Source of the DNA: Hymenopus coronatus
Lineage: Eukaryota; Arthropoda; Insecta; Mantodea; Hymenopodidae
Length of the DNA: 64,000 nucleotides
NCBI GenBank assembly: GCA_030762935.1
Contig: CM060895.1
Span: forward strand, 41,778,001-41,842,000
Direction: 5' to 3'
The position numbers and the translations under genes were made by a program. The first letter of the stretch is position 1. Every line of letters begins with the position of its first letter. Below are positions 1-12,059 of the stretch, one piece after another. Below the pieces are notes generated by a model. The model was given only the letters and a program-made list of their open reading frames with translations, searched no databases and was not told where the DNA came from.

Positions 1-677
1 CACACAGCCCAAGATTTAGGGGATTGGGGACATAATAAAAATGCGAAAATTATTGAGGTGGTAGCAGCCGAAGTGAGATATAGGATAGTTTTTGTTGACC
101 CATGAGACGAGAAGCTATTGAGAGCGGTAAGGCAAGCCAGTTTAGAGCATAGTTTTAATGCTTAGACAGAACATGTGTATTTCATATATGTTATTCGGAG
201 ACACGAGTTCTCAGTTCAGTTCATCCTTATTTACTTTGTAGTGCAGTGGGTCTTTATTTACTGTGCAGTTCGGTTCCAGTGCTTTATTCTGCAGTTAGTT
301 GTTCTCCAAGTATGTTGATCCTACATATTTACATAAGAAACGTGAGACGCAAAATACGCGCATAGTACAATTTCAGCTAGAATCTCAGAGAATTATAAAG
401 TGTATATAAACGTAATAATTTAAATAACTACACAAACTAAAAGTTACAAAGTCGTCCTTCGTCCGTCCATCCGTCCGTCCGAGATCTGGTAGACTCGTGG
501 TGAGTCTAGGTGTAGTTTCTGTCTCCTACCCTGGTAAGGACTTAACCATAGGAATGGGGAGGATGGTTTAGGTTTGGTAATATTTGAGGTTTCGGGTGAT
601 GGTGTTAAGGAGGTAGCGCTAGAAAGGCTCCTCGAACGGTTGGCACCAGGAGGCACCCAGGCAACACCAGCCCTTGG
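1..677. other. gene-free flank
   Basis: No coding signal is visible. There is a short CCGT-rich simple tract near 455-482. The small open frames here show no recognisable family. Confidence 0.5.
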
Positions 678-822
678 TGGTTACCATGCTAGCCTCTAAA
701 ACCCAAGATTGCAGGTCCAAACCTGGCCGAGAGTGATGGAATTTCCCGGACGCAAAAGTCCTTAACATGGCTTCCTCCGGAAGAGAAGTAAAGCGTAACA
801 TTTATTTGCATGTAAAAGAACC
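678..822 (+). mobile_element. tRNA-derived SINE fragment (family S1)
   Basis: It has a degenerate tRNA-like promoter region with a B-box-like GGTCCAAACC, then the S1 body including AAAAGTCCTTAACATGGCTT and CTCCGGAAGAGAAGTAAAGC. The same body occurs at 24539-24823 and in reverse at 2680-2930, 30222-30430, 34516-34727 and 48042-48256. Confidence 0.6.
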
Positions 823-1254
823 CGAAAAAGTTTCTGGGCAAAATTCTGCTATTTCGTGACCACAAGTCGTGATTTCGACCTATAGTGCCATCTGCAGGCG
901 ACGAGTCGATCTCTCGTCACCATGGTGCATAGCGGCAAACTATCAAATTATAAATTCAAACTGAATAAAGGAAACATCGTAACGGTGCCCTACGGTGGTA
1001 ACTTAACTACCTAAAAGTTACAAATGTGTTTATCTCTGAAATAGCTCATTTTACCGATCAGCCCTGTTGAGAGATTCTTGCTTGACCGAAGTTCCCAACT
1101 TGCCGGAACAAATAAGAATAGCATATTAAAAACGTAACTAATAATAAAAAATAATCAGAGACAATGAGCAGCAGGAAGGGATCCCCGCATCTTATATGAG
1201 AAGTCGTCATTCAGTTTTTTTACTTCCTCTATGAGGAGAATTCCAGCAGCCAAA

Positions 1255-1850
1255 CGAGGTGGGTCAGGCGTTAGTAGTTAGCATTGGGGAAGTCTCGTGT
1301 TCGATCCCCAGTCCACTCTGATCCATAGGCTTTTCGTGGTTTTCCCTGGTCGGCAGATGAACGCTGGAATGGCATATCTTCTATCCAGTTTTTTGTCCGT
1401 TATTTTCTATGCCTATATTTTCCTTGTCCTCTGTTTCAGGATTGAACCAAACGACGGTGCTTTGCCCATTGCGGCTGGGCGGTGGCTGTACACTCTGTAA
1501 TGGTTTGTTCATGAGTCATTTCGGGTACCTCTCAGAACATCCTACGGGATCCTTGGTGAGGGTTGTTCCGTCGCAGTGCCACCGGGTTTTGCGGAGTTTA
1601 TGGGAGTGCGCCGGGCGACGTCAGATACTACCTGGACAAGTAAGGGCTTCTGTCCATCCTTGCAGGCATTGTGATCCGAATTTTGACGCCCTCTTCCCTC
1701 ATCCTCCCTCCCGCCAACCCAGGAGTCATGTAAGTCTCAATGACCTACATACCGTGACTGGAGATTCCATTCGCGCTCATCCTAATTCTAATCTTTCTGC
1801 ATGTTACCTGGACAAATTCCTCGGGTACATTGATACTTACCGATGGTAAC
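1255..1850 (+). repeat. SINE-like repeat with tRNA-type head (family S5)
   Basis: A B-box-like GTGTTCGATCCCCA near 1300 is followed by a body containing TTTTCCCTGGTCGGCAGATG. Related text recurs at 4230-5200 and, reversed, at 49370-49560. Overlapping open frames here (including one of 146 aa) are repeat-derived and match no protein family I know. Confidence 0.5.
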
Positions 1851-2554
1851 TCGACGTAAACAAAACAAGAGATCGACAAGGTGTTTAATGCGCCTTATGA
1901 TATGCTTCAAGCCCAGTGATGATCAGATAATTTAGAAATGTTCAATTTTGGTGAGGAGATTACCATTAAAGTCACGACACTGCAGAATACATTAAATTTC
2001 ATAAATCTGGATAAGGTTTGCAGGATTAGCTGACTTCTACAGTATGTATTATATGAAGATTAAGAAATCTCGACCATTCTAAATAAAATACATGCACTTC
2101 GTAACAAAGTAATTACATTCATTAATATTCACAAATCTTCATTATGTAAATATAGGTATTTATGACATGGATGTATTGTGTGTTACATTACTATATTAAA
2201 CCATATCACAACGTACATAGTTTTAAGGAAAGTAAATTTACTTTTATATACTACTTTTAACGTGAATGAGGCTTTAAGATTATGTAATTATACAGCAATA
2301 AATGCTATTTGCACCTCGCAAACATTGATACAACATAATTATATATTACGCAATAAAAGGTACGTCTTTCTCAGAGTATATAAGGGATATCATTGAATAC
2401 TGAATTTAACTGCGTCAGTAAACAAATTATTTCCATTAGAAATTTTCTTCTTCTTCTTTACACACACACACACATAAACGCGCACACATACTGGCATTCA
2501 AGTATTACTATCATTGGTCATTAGGGGACAAAGAATGGCTTAGAACACAAACAC
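1851..2554. other. AT-rich gene-free stretch
   Basis: There is no recognised gene. It contains a short (CTT)n/(CA)n tract near 2446-2475. Confidence 0.5.
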
Positions 2555-2645
2555 GCCACAAATACCCATGCCCAAGGAGGGACTCAACCCGCGATCTCCT
2601 GTTCCATAAAGCACTTTAGCGAGCGCGGAGGGAATTTATTGCTTG
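2555..2645 (-). repeat. tRNA-like SINE head, degraded
   Basis: The reverse strand shows an A-box-like segment from the GCGCTCGC region and a B-box-like CGCGGGTTGAGTCC. It is not a functional tRNA, since no cloverleaf could be closed by eye. Confidence 0.4.
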
Positions 2646-2679
2646 GTTTGCACTGAGCCACACCAATAAATTTAATTAA

Positions 2680-2930
2680 ATTAAGTTTTATTTATGGGCA
2701 CTCTTTAAGTGCTATGGTTTCAGCGTCCCATTCTATATAGGGTGTGAAAGACCGCTTAATTTTGCTCTTTATCAGGTTTGACGTTCTTTTATGTGACATA
2801 AATCTAAGACGCCGGACCACCAGCTTTACTTCAATTCCGAAGGAAGCCATTCTAAGGATTTTTACGCCCGAAAAAAAAAAAGCCATCGCTCTCCGCCAGG
2901 TTTGAATCCGCGCCGCGACTTTGATAAGCA
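2680..2930 (-). mobile_element. tRNA-derived SINE, family S1
   Basis: It reads in reverse: a tRNA-like head with B-box near 2900-2915 (GGTTTGAATCC on the plus strand as an imperfect complement), the S1 body with GAAGGAAGCCATTCTAAGGA, and a tail ending at the TTTTATTTATGG end. An A-rich run interrupts it near 2870. Confidence 0.7.
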
Positions 2931-2945
2931 AAAGATAGCATGTCA

Positions 2946-4229
2946 CGGAGGACCATTGATTCCGATAGCTTACATAAGAAAAGTAACAAACACAATGACA
3001 ATATGTACATGTGAAAGTAAAAATGACAAGCAAAAAAAAAAACAAACAAACAAACAAACAAAACAAAAAAAAAACAGGAGACACATTGATTCTATTGTCT
3101 GCTATTAATCTTTGTATAACTTTGGCTGAAATATGGGATTAATTTCGTTAACTGACATGCATGCATCTGCTGGTGCAAATATATCGAAAGCTTGGTTTTG
3201 CATTCACCCAGAAGTGTTCTAATATGAAGGCATTTAATGTTTCTGTTACGAAAAACCAACTCTCTTATTATTCTAAAATGTATGAAATAATAATAATATA
3301 AATAATAATGATGATAATAATTAGAACTGCAAATTTTTAAGTGCTCACCTGGATATTATATGACAAAATTATCATAACCTTATATCCATGATGTGGACCA
3401 CTACTCACTTTTGGTAACACTGCTCTGATAACATTACCAATCAAAGAGTTAAACAATTGCCTTCAAGGTACCGGAATGATTCATACATCCGTGCACATTG
3501 CTATGTGTAAAGTGTTCAACAATTATGAAATATGTTACGTCACCAAGTTCCAGCCTCTGGGAGGGAAATTATCCTGAACCTAATTCCCAAAATAAAAACC
3601 ACTAGGACCCTTCATTATGCATAAAATACCATAAATATGTAAGAAACTGAAACTTGCTTCGTCACCTAGGTAATGTAGGGATAGCAGCTTTTCCACTTTG
3701 GATATCAACACAGTGTCCGCGTCCACGTATATGATCATTTTCCTTTCCATCCCGACAAGGTGTGGTGTTTGCGTGCAAACGTTGATATTCATCTATTTTC
3801 TTGTTTGCTCTCTTCCCCGCCCTGCTGGTGAAAAAGAAGAGGAAACGTTTTCGATTCGCTTTTGTTTGAGAGGGAGCAATAACATGCCGGTACGCTTTGG
3901 GTAAATAAACTACACGTTATAACTATTCAGAGATATTGAACGTTTTCTTTTATGCAGCTCTTTAGAAAACATCAATTTTGCATATTTATTTTTAAAGAAT
4001 GCACTAGAGCAGTGAGTCCAAGAGTTGCTCTGCAATATCGATGCAAGGCATTATCACACAATGATAAAAGATATGAAACATTACATGTTTTGTTGCATGT
4101 ATGTTTACCATTAAGGTTTCCAATAAATAGTATCTTATATTACGTTTTGTGAACTTCCGAACATGTTTGCTGATTTTGTCGGTAGTTTATACTCATTTAT
4201 TTACTCATTTTCTGGCTTGGTCAGTTCCA
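2946..4229. other. gene-free stretch with A-rich and AAT microsatellite tracts
   Basis: It contains an A-rich (CAAA)n tract at about 3032-3075 and AATAAT tracts near 3287-3320. No coding gene was recognised. Confidence 0.5.
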
Positions 4230-5210
4230 CTCTCAAATACTGAGCGGGTTAGCTAAGGCGATATTTGTCTGTGGCCCGCATATGGAAAGTCCTGGCCGGC
4301 CTTCCTGACCCAAGGTTTTTAGGGGGTTTCCCTGGTCGCCACGCGAAGAAGGGAGGTTGCTTTAATTCCCCAATTTTGCCGGCTAACCATTTCCTGTTGC
4401 CATTGTTTCTTTCTCATCTGTTTCAGAACTGAAGCATCAGGCGACGGTGTTCGGCGGGTTGCGGTTGCATGGTAGCTTGCGCACTGTAAAGGGTTTATCT
4501 TGGTTCGCTGTCAGTACCGCTCGATAGTATTTTCAGACTTGGGTTCCCTCGGGGGCATCGCCGGAGGAACCGCCGGCATCGGATGCGTTCCATCTATAAC
4601 TGTTAAGGACTCCATTCATGTTTGCGCCCATCATTATCCGGATCTGACCGAGCGATACGACCCAAGACAGATTTGTCTGTGGTACGCATTCGGGAGGTTG
4701 CGGATTCGATCCCAGTGCTGGCCTCTGACCATTGTGTTTAAACGAGGTTTTCCCGGGTCGGTGAATGCTGGCAGGTTTCTTCAAACCTCGAATTTTCTGT
4801 CACTCCATGTCATTTCCATTGTACCTTAATTTCATCCTTCATTCCGTTAGTTTATTTCAGGTTTGGAAGTGTCGACAATGGTGCCCGGTGCGACGTGGCA
4901 AGGAAAAGAATGCATATTATGACTCTCTCCGTCCCCCGACTTCAGCTGTTTGCTGAGAGGGCGTTTGGATCCTGTATGTGGGGCGGGATACCCAGACAGT
5001 CTGTCCGACTACCGGGGTGCTTCAATCTGGGCCTATCATTACTGTGACGTCACTCTTGGTTACGGCCGCCAGTGTATCATCTTTCCTCATCATTTCCTTC
5101 CGGGCTTACGGGAAAACCCCGCAAGAAATGTTAACTCACCATAACCGTGATTCGAACTCGGGAAGACCTCTTGAATGTGAGGCAGACTCGCTACACTACA
5201 GAGATGTTTT
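4230..5210 (+). repeat. cluster of tRNA-headed SINE-like repeats (family S5)
   Basis: It contains at least two tRNA-like promoter segments (around 4230-4290 and 4640-4715, the latter with GCGGATTCGATCCCAG). The bodies share GGCATCGGATGCGTTC and GACTCCATTCATG with the reversed copy at 49370-49560. A third tRNA-like end, in reverse (GATTCGAACTCGGGAAGACC), lies near 5148-5170. Confidence 0.5.
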
Positions 5211-5221
5211 ATTTATATACA

Positions 5222-7073
5222 CAGTATAACCCCTTTAACACGAATCTGAAGGGACCGAAAAATCAAGAGTTCGTGATAAAAAACGTATTAAGTGAAAACC
5301 ACAAGTTTTAATAGGCATACATGTGTAGCACTTAGTGCAGCCATGCGTAATACACTACAATATCACTCACTTTACATTAGTGCAGACTTATAACACTATA
5401 AAGCGACTGTAAAAGAACAAGAATCCCAAAATTACACTGTTTTATTAAAAAAAACTTCAATAGTGTTTCGCTGACATTCATGGGAACGAAAATATCTTGT
5501 AATTTCACAACCAATTGTAACTATAGGTCACTTCCTCTTCCTCAATTTCTTCTGATGACTCCTCTAGCACCTCCGTCACAGCTTTTGGCACATCAGAAGC
5601 ACATACGGCAACACCGTCGTCTGCATTAATGAATTCCTCAAAATTAATCCCAGGGTTCGCAACGTCTTGCAGAACTGTCTATTCATCAGGTGAAGTGGCA
5701 TTGTCTAACTCTGGACATCTTCAGTGTTGCTATATCTCCAAGCTCTTTTAAAGGAGTTCAAATATGATGAGGCGGCAAGGATTTCCAGGCTGCTGCGACC
5801 ACTTTTATTGCATCAAGCACATTCCAATTTGGGGTTGCAGTATTCTTTTCAGCAGCACGAATTGCGGTTCTTACAAGTCGCTTCGATAATCTATGTTCAC
5901 GAGAAAAATGATGCCTTGGTCCAAGGGCTGAAGGCGGCTAGTCAAGTTTGGTGATAAAAACTAAACCTTTACGATGGTTAGGTCGACGTGGACGTTATTG
6001 GTAGTACGTCTGTCCAATGTAAGGAGTACATGACTGTTTTAAGCAACCATTCGGCTGTTGAAACGAAGAAGCCATTTGTGAAATGATGTGCCGTAAATCC
6101 AAGCTTTCTTGTGGTGAGGGTAGATGCAAGGTAACAATATGGCTTCTCGAACTATACTTTTCCCTTACACAGTCGGACTCATGCATCTAGCTGATTCGCA
6201 CTTTCTTCATTAACTTTATTTGCTTCACCACAAATGTGAACAGATGAAATTGAATGTCTCTATTGGAACCGATGCAGCCAACCAGAAGAAACAACTAAAA
6301 TCTTGGATGCACATATTTTTGACAATCTCATTTGCTTTTTACTGAATTATAGGGCCATTTAAAGATATAATAGAAGCACGCATACGATTGAACCATTCTA
6401 GTAGAAACGAAGTCGTTTAGATTTGTTTGCGGCACCTGATGCAGTAGTACTAATACTTTATTTTCTAGATTCTTAATTATCGTAGAATTCCAAACTGCTC
6501 AGGAATTGCTGTTTTCTTTGTATCATGTTCCACTCCATCTAGAATCTTAAGCTTTACCTGTGCATTTAGAGCTGTATGTTTCCTTTTTGCCATGTTTCGC
6601 GGGCTACAGTTTGTCGATTTCTATGCAGTATTCTACTCGATTTGGCTACGATTCAATGTTGACTAAAAGATCACGTGGCAAAGAATACGCTTCTAAATGT
6701 TAATGTTGAATTAAAATGTTTAGGAGTACCATACACACTAATTGTTGAGGTGATGATCGCGGCTGTCGAACTACAACACGTTAAAAACGAGTCAACAAAG
6801 GGTAGTTGTTAGCTTTGTAGTTACATTTCTTGCATTCAGTTCGGGGAGAAGAAAATTAACATACGTACCGTAACATCGGAAGTTTGTGTTACAATGAAAT
6901 TTAATTACGCTAGGGACTGGAAAAGAGTTCGTAATTTGCCTTGACGAAATTCGTGTTAGCCGATAAAACTTTGTAAGAATTAATGTATTCCTGCCAAGGG
7001 CAATTTATTTATTTATTTTTCGCGTTAACCGGGTGTTCGTCTTAAGCGAGTTCGCGATAGCGAGGTTATACTA
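5222..7073 (-). mobile_element. Tigger/pogo-type DNA transposon, decayed transposase
   Basis: The ends are CAGTATAACCCC at 5222 and, inverted, TAGTATAACCTC at 7073, a pogo/Tigger-style terminal inverted repeat. TA lies outside the right end. On the minus strand a start at 6593 gives MAKRKHTALNAQVKLKILDG, the CENP-B-type helix-turn-helix opening of Tigger transposases. Further on, after frameshifts, LSPNLTSRLQPLDQGI (about 5960-5910) matches the L-P-P-N-T-T-x-x-x-QP-x-DQG motif near the last catalytic Asp. Stops and frameshifts make it inactive, and at 1.85 kb it is shorter than typical intact Tiggers, suggesting internal deletion. Confidence 0.85.
6480..6593 (-). pseudogene. N-terminal CENP-B/HTH remnant of Tigger transposase
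   Basis: ATG at 6593, then MAKRKHTALNAQVKLKILDG and VEHDTKKTAIPEQFGI before a stop. It is the DNA-binding end of the transposase inside the 5222-7073 element. Confidence 0.75.
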
Positions 7074-7430
7074 TATTTTCATTTTATATATTATTAATGT
7101 TTTATTTTACTTATTATTTATTTTTGCCTCTATAGCCTCATTTAACTACTGTGGTCATATCGGAGGCTTTTAACGTAAACATTGGTGTTTTACTCTGAAT
7201 TAAGCTATTATAGGTTTTTCACACGTGTATATTCCAACTCTATCGAGGATAGAGAATAATCCTATATAAAGGAAAATTCCCACTCCCCGGCCAGAAATAG
7301 AATCTGGGACTTCCGGTCGCTGACCCTCGACCATGGAGACTTTCAAATATTACTTTCTGTAATAAAAGACTAAATTTCAACAACATACCTTACATTCTGC
7401 AGATTTTCCAAATTCCCTGGATGTATTACC
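7074..7430. other. gene-free stretch
   Basis: AT-rich, with a degenerate reverse tRNA-like scrap near 7275-7330 (AGAATCTGGGACTTCCGGTC). Nothing coding was seen. Confidence 0.4.
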
Positions 7431-8970
7431 TAAAATTAAAAATCTGGTGTGTTCCATTAGCATAACTATCTCTAGCTGTCCCATGTGCAAAGAAAGTATT
7501 ATTTTATCTACATCATGTTAATCGAGATAAACATTAGTAGTTGGTCTTAGTTCTTGCTTCCTTGTAAGTAGGAGAGAAATAAGGGAATACGTTATGTTAA
7601 CTCGATATTCAAATATTTTAGAAACTGGTCACTTTGTGAAACAATTGAGACTATGTTCACTTTGCATGGTCCCGAAAACCTATAAAAATGAAAGCAATAA
7701 CAAGGAATATCTCGAAAACGGTCAACTCTACAGAAAAACATATATCATTATATATTTTATCGAGGTCTGCATTTTTTATGCAGCAAGTGTTTGTCTGTCT
7801 CTTAAGGCTTAACCGTTATGCAAAATTCTGCAAAACTCATCCAGAATAAAGAAGTTTCCAGAGGCTATTTCCAGAAAATTCAAAATGTATATTTTATTTG
7901 TGATATAAATATATTTAAAATGTGTTATTTTAATCAAAAAATCGTTAGAGCCATTTTTGAGAAAAACAAAATGTTCGAAACATTTTCCACGTAAAGGGCA
8001 CTTTGTGGTGGGGGGATTCTCTTGAAAATCTTTGTGTCACATCCTTGTAAGACACTAAACATAAATTGCAAGTTTGATATTTAATGGTCTTTTCGTTTTG
8101 AGCTATTATGTCCACAGACAACACGCACACACTCATTTACACACGTTAACATTTTTCTAAAAATGTTTTTTTCGGACTCAGAGACCTCAAAACATATATT
8201 CATTCTTCTTCACTTCACGGTATGGGCAGATTGCCCGTTCCGACTCACAGTTGTTCCCTCCACCTTTTTCTGGTCGACCGACATCTCTACTTCCTTTTGG
8301 TTCATATTCAAATGCTATCCTAGGCAGTCTTGAATCTGCCATTCTCTGAACATGTTGCATCCACTGGTTCTGATATTTTTCAATTTTGGAATTTATTGGT
8401 TCTATATTAAGTTCTGCTCTTATATCTTCATTTCGGATTTGATCTAATTTTGTACATCCTTTTGTTTGCCTTAAATAGTTCATTTCTGCACTTTGTAAAC
8501 GGCTTTTTATTTTCTTTGTGGTGGCCCATGTCTCACTTCCATATAATAGGTAGGAACCGCCATTGTTTTGTAACACTTTAATCTAGTTTCCTTTCTTGTT
8601 TTATTTCTCATTGTTCTATGTATAGTTCCACATATCATTTGGAATCTTGAAATCTTTTTATTCATATCTCTTTCAGTTCTTGTCTAATAATTAAAGTTAC
8701 ATCCTAGGTAGTTAAACTCCTTCACTTGTTCCGACGGTTTATTATCTAAAATGATTTTTGATCTTATGTGTTCTTTTCCCCAAAAGGCCATAATTTTGGA
8801 TTTCTCTGTTGAAATTTTAAGGTCATATTGTTGACATAACTCATTTAAGCAGTCAAAACATATATTACTGGGGAAATCTCGACATCGAATTTTTGGGTGG
8901 AGTACAATATCTACCTTCTCTAGCTACTATGTAGGTACATTACATGCACATACAGTTAGAGAAAGTAAAA
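7431..8970 (+). repeat. family R dispersed repeat, copy A (interrupted by a retrotransposon)
   Basis: It starts near AATTAAAAATCTGGTGTG and ends near TTAGAGAAAGTAAAA. Internal landmarks shared by all copies are TAATCGAGATAAACATTAG, AGTAGGAGAGAAATAAGGGA, CAGAATAAAGAAG, GCCATTTTTGAGAAAA, TAAAGGGCACTTT, TTTCTAAAAATG and ATCGAATTTTTGGGTGGAGT. A retrotransposon fragment splits it at 8201-8852. Confidence 0.85.
8187..8866 (-). mobile_element. 5'-truncated non-LTR retrotransposon with 14-bp target duplication
   Basis: The insert (8201-8852) is bracketed by identical copies of TCAAAACATATATT at 8187-8200 and 8853-8866. Minus-strand reading gives the C-terminal part of a reverse transcriptase ORF: KSKIMAFWGKEHIRSK, EFNYLG, then after decay YGSETWATTKKIKSRLQSAE, MNYLRQTKG, QNQWMQHVQRM and a GRPEKG tail. 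This order (FNYLG, YG-x-ETW, GRP tail) is typical of RT C-termini of RTE/CR1-like elements. Frameshifts disable it. It interrupts family R copy A. Confidence 0.9.
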
Positions 8971-9007
8971 CATATGCTGTTGCCACATCCGATTTCAAAT
9001 ATGTTTT

Positions 9008-9878
9008 ATTGCCTTTTCTACATCTCCTATGTACATAGTGTATAGAGAAAGTATTGTAAAGTACCCAAATATTCAACACTTAGATTTCATCGGAAATATA
9101 TGTTTTTGAGGTTCCCTGGGACCAAAAAACATTTTTAGAAAAACGTCCCTGTGTGTCTGTGTGTTTCTGTGAACAGCATGCCTCAAAAACTAAAACACCG
9201 TTAAATATCAAATTTGATATCTCCCAAGGTTACGATTCGAAGATTTTCAAGAAATTCCCCCACCCCAAACTAAACTTTATATGGAAAAAATTTCGAAAAC
9301 TTTCATTTTCTGAAAAATGGCACTAACGATTTTTAAAGACATTTACATCACAAATAAAATGATTATCCTGAATTTTCTGGGAATGGCTTCTGAAGTCCTG
9401 TTCATTCTGGATGAATTTTGCTGAATTTTGCATAACTGGTAAACCGCAAGAGATAGCAAAAACGTATTATTCAAAAAATATAGATCTCATTAAAACATAC
9501 AATTTATGTCATATATTTTTGTTGCAGAGTTGGCCGTTTCCGAGATATTCCTTGTTATTGGTTTCAATTTTAAACTACTACTCAAACGGGACCGCCATTC
9601 GTTGCATCTCTCTTATGCTTTTCTAGAAATGCAAAGCGAACCGAACTTCAATTGTTCACCTATCGACTCGGCTTTTTTAAAAGATTTGACTATCGCTTTA
9701 GCCTGGTGTATTCCTTTATTTCTCTTCTGCTTATAAGGAACTAAGCAGTAAGACCGATACTGTTAATGTTTATCTCGTTTAGCGTGATCTAGGTAGAAAA
9801 AAAGTCTTTTGAAAGAATATTTTTTTGCAGATCAGGTAGAGAAACTGATGTGAACGTAACACTTCAGATTTTTAGTAA
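9008..9878 (-). repeat. family R dispersed repeat, copy B
   Basis: It is in reverse orientation. It runs from TATAGAGAAAGTATTG through ATTTTTAGAAAAACGTCC, CACCCCAAACTAAA, TTCATTCTGGATGAATTTTG, AAGATTTGACTATCGC and GATGTGAACGTAACACTTCA to ATTTTTAG. It lies 37 bp from copy A in opposite orientation. Confidence 0.85.
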
Positions 9879-10601
9879 AACGTCCGTGTGTGTCTATGGA
9901 CAGCATAGCTCAAAAACTAAAGCACCGTTAAATACTAAAAGGATGCGACACGAAGATTTTTCAAGGAAATTTCCCCACCCCTAATGCCCTTTACATGGAA
10001 CAATTTTTGAGAAGACTGGTTTTGTCACAAATGATTTTAATGATTTTGATTGAAATACCATATATTAAAGCTATTTATATCACACATAAAACGTATATCT
10101 TGAATTTTCTGGGAATGCTTATGAAGACTTGTTCATTATGGATGAATTTTTTTTTAATTTTGCATAAATAGCAAACCGTAAGAGATGTAGTCAAAAACTT
10201 ACTACACAAAATATGTAGAGCTCGTTAAAACACACAATTTATGTAATATACATTTTTGTTGCAGAGTTGACCGTTTCCAAGATATTTCTTGTTATTACTT
10301 TCAATGTTGAACAACGCATCTTCTTCGCATTTCTTTTCATCTCTCTTTTATTTTTCTAGAAATGCAAATCGAACCGAATTTCAGTTATTAACATAGCAAC
10401 CGACTTTAAAAAGATTTGACTATCGCTTTGGGCTGGTGTAGTCCCTTATTTCCGTTCTGCTTATAAGGAATTAAGTAATAAGACCAATCAGTTAATGTTC
10501 ATCCTATTTAGCATGATATAGGTAGAAGAGTTATATTTTGTAAGAGTAGTTTGTTTGTAGAACAGATAGATAAAGTCATGTCAATGTAAGACATCATATT
10601 T
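9872..10601 (-). repeat. family R dispersed repeat, copy C (truncated, abutting copy B)
   Basis: It begins within the internal TTTTTAGTAAAACGTCC motif directly at the end of copy B, sharing the bases TTTTTAG. It then follows the same order as copy B to GTCAATGTAAGACATCATAT. The head-to-tail join at TTTTTAG looks like recombination at microhomology. Confidence 0.8.
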
Positions 10602-11186
10602 TTTTATTTTGGACTCGTTTATTTTTATGAATGTCGCCAACTCCCACAATGGAGAAGGCTGTTTTTAAATGTTACCGCTACTAATTTATAATATACTGCG
10701 CATACATAATGGATATTTTTATTCTTTGTTATTTGAAAAAAAATATATTGTAGCGTACGTGACACGTTACCTAATGTTCAATATTGAGTCACTTCAAACC
10801 CGAGAGATAATTAGAGTTACAAGCGAAATTGCGTGTTACAGGACGCCATAAATTATTAATCATGAATCCCTTCTGGTTAAGCTCTTCTAGCTGCATAGCT
10901 ACCCACACTCGTACCCACCATTAGGAATAGAAACGACATTGCCTGACTCACGGTAGTGATGGGCACTATCGAATTATTTGATAGTATACTTACTATCGGT
11001 GATTCGATTTTTACCCACATATTCGGTTTTCATCGGTTTTTATTCGATCCTGAATATCCAATGAAATATAAATAAGCACGAGTTGTCATGGGTTACTGAA
11101 ATACAATTACCAACAGGTAATTAAAATCAGTGTATTCTTTTTTGCACTTAGCAGTATGTTAGGGGAGTACTTCTTTCTCTGTTTAC
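10602..11186. other. gene-free stretch, possible hAT-end scrap
   Basis: GTAGTGATGGGCACTATCG near 10953 resembles hAT-type ends, but no partner end was found. No gene is visible. Confidence 0.3.
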
Positions 11187-11365
11187 CGGCCGCGCAAACC
11201 GGCCCAAGCGATCGTGTGTGGGATTTGTGGTGGAAAAAGCGGCGCAGGGGCGAGTTTTCTCCGGGTTTTCCGGTTTCACCCCTCCACCGCATTCCACCGG
11301 AGCTCCATCTTCAGTGTCGTTGCCTGCGGTGCCATAGTAGTAAACGTGGGCGTTAAACACTATAA
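11187..11365 (+). mobile_element. SINE family S3, body fragment
   Basis: It contains GGGATTTGTGGTGGAAAAAG, GGCGCAGGGGCG, CATTCCACCGGAGCTCCATC and TGGGCGTTAAACACTA. The same order is seen in the copies at 18816-19050 and 29585-29815. The tRNA-like head is replaced or deleted. Confidence 0.7.
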
Positions 11366-11567
11366 AAAGTTCTCTGTTTAGCCTCCTCATATGCAGAACT
11401 TATAACTCCCCCTCGCCCAGAACTTACAAGACGCCTATTGAGGAGCGGAGGCTCTGGGCTAGAGAGAGTAGCCAGGATTGGTATCATCCTGATGCCTGGT
11501 ATGAAAGTGAGGAAATAGATTATGTGAAATGGCGTGAAAGGAATGAAAAGAACGATGATTTAGAGCA

Positions 11568-11715
11568 ATTGGTGGGAAACCGGAGAACCTGAAGAAAATA
11601 CCCCAGATGGTGCTTCGTTCACCACAAATCCCACATGCGGTCCCCTGGGATCGAACCCGGGCCGCCTAAGTGAGAGGCGATGCTGTCTAACCACTCGACC
11701 ACGGCGCTGCCTGTA
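11568..11715 (-). mobile_element. SINE family S3, head fragment
   Basis: Reverse strand: CGCCGTGGTCGAGTGGTTAG as A-box region and GGGTTCGATCCCAGGGGACC as B-box region, followed by CGCATGTGGGATTTGTGGTG. The head is Leu/Ser-tRNA-like in the A-box (GAGTGGTTAGAC), but the sequence carries on into the SINE body, so it is not a tRNA gene. Confidence 0.75.
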
Positions 11716-11964
11716 AGGGGATACGAAAAATTAAATAAATTTAGCCATTAACTTTTATTCTTTCATTAATCCACATATCCATCTGTATATTCTTTCTCAA
11801 TGTTTTACAATTGGTATATCCTCTCCAGCTGATGTAGAACAGAAGTATCGGCCCTCACAAATACATATAAACAAAAGGTTGAGACATCGGAAATGAAATT
11901 CCTGCGTCCACTCAAACACTCTGCTGGATCATCAAAGGAATGATGACATAAGGAAGGAATTAGG

Positions 11965-11968
<4 letters not shown>

Positions 11969-12013
<45 letters not shown>
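11969..12013. repeat. (AT)n microsatellite
   Basis: Uninterrupted AT dinucleotide run of about 45 bases. Confidence 0.95.
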
Positions 12014-12016
<3 letters not shown>

Positions 12017-12059
12017 GGAACTAAGGAAAACAAAAGAAATAAAATAGACTCTCACCATA

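Noticed and set aside
1409..1849. 146-codon plus-strand open frame
   Set aside because: It lies in the S5 SINE-like repeat; the composition is shaped by the repeat and there is no known domain.
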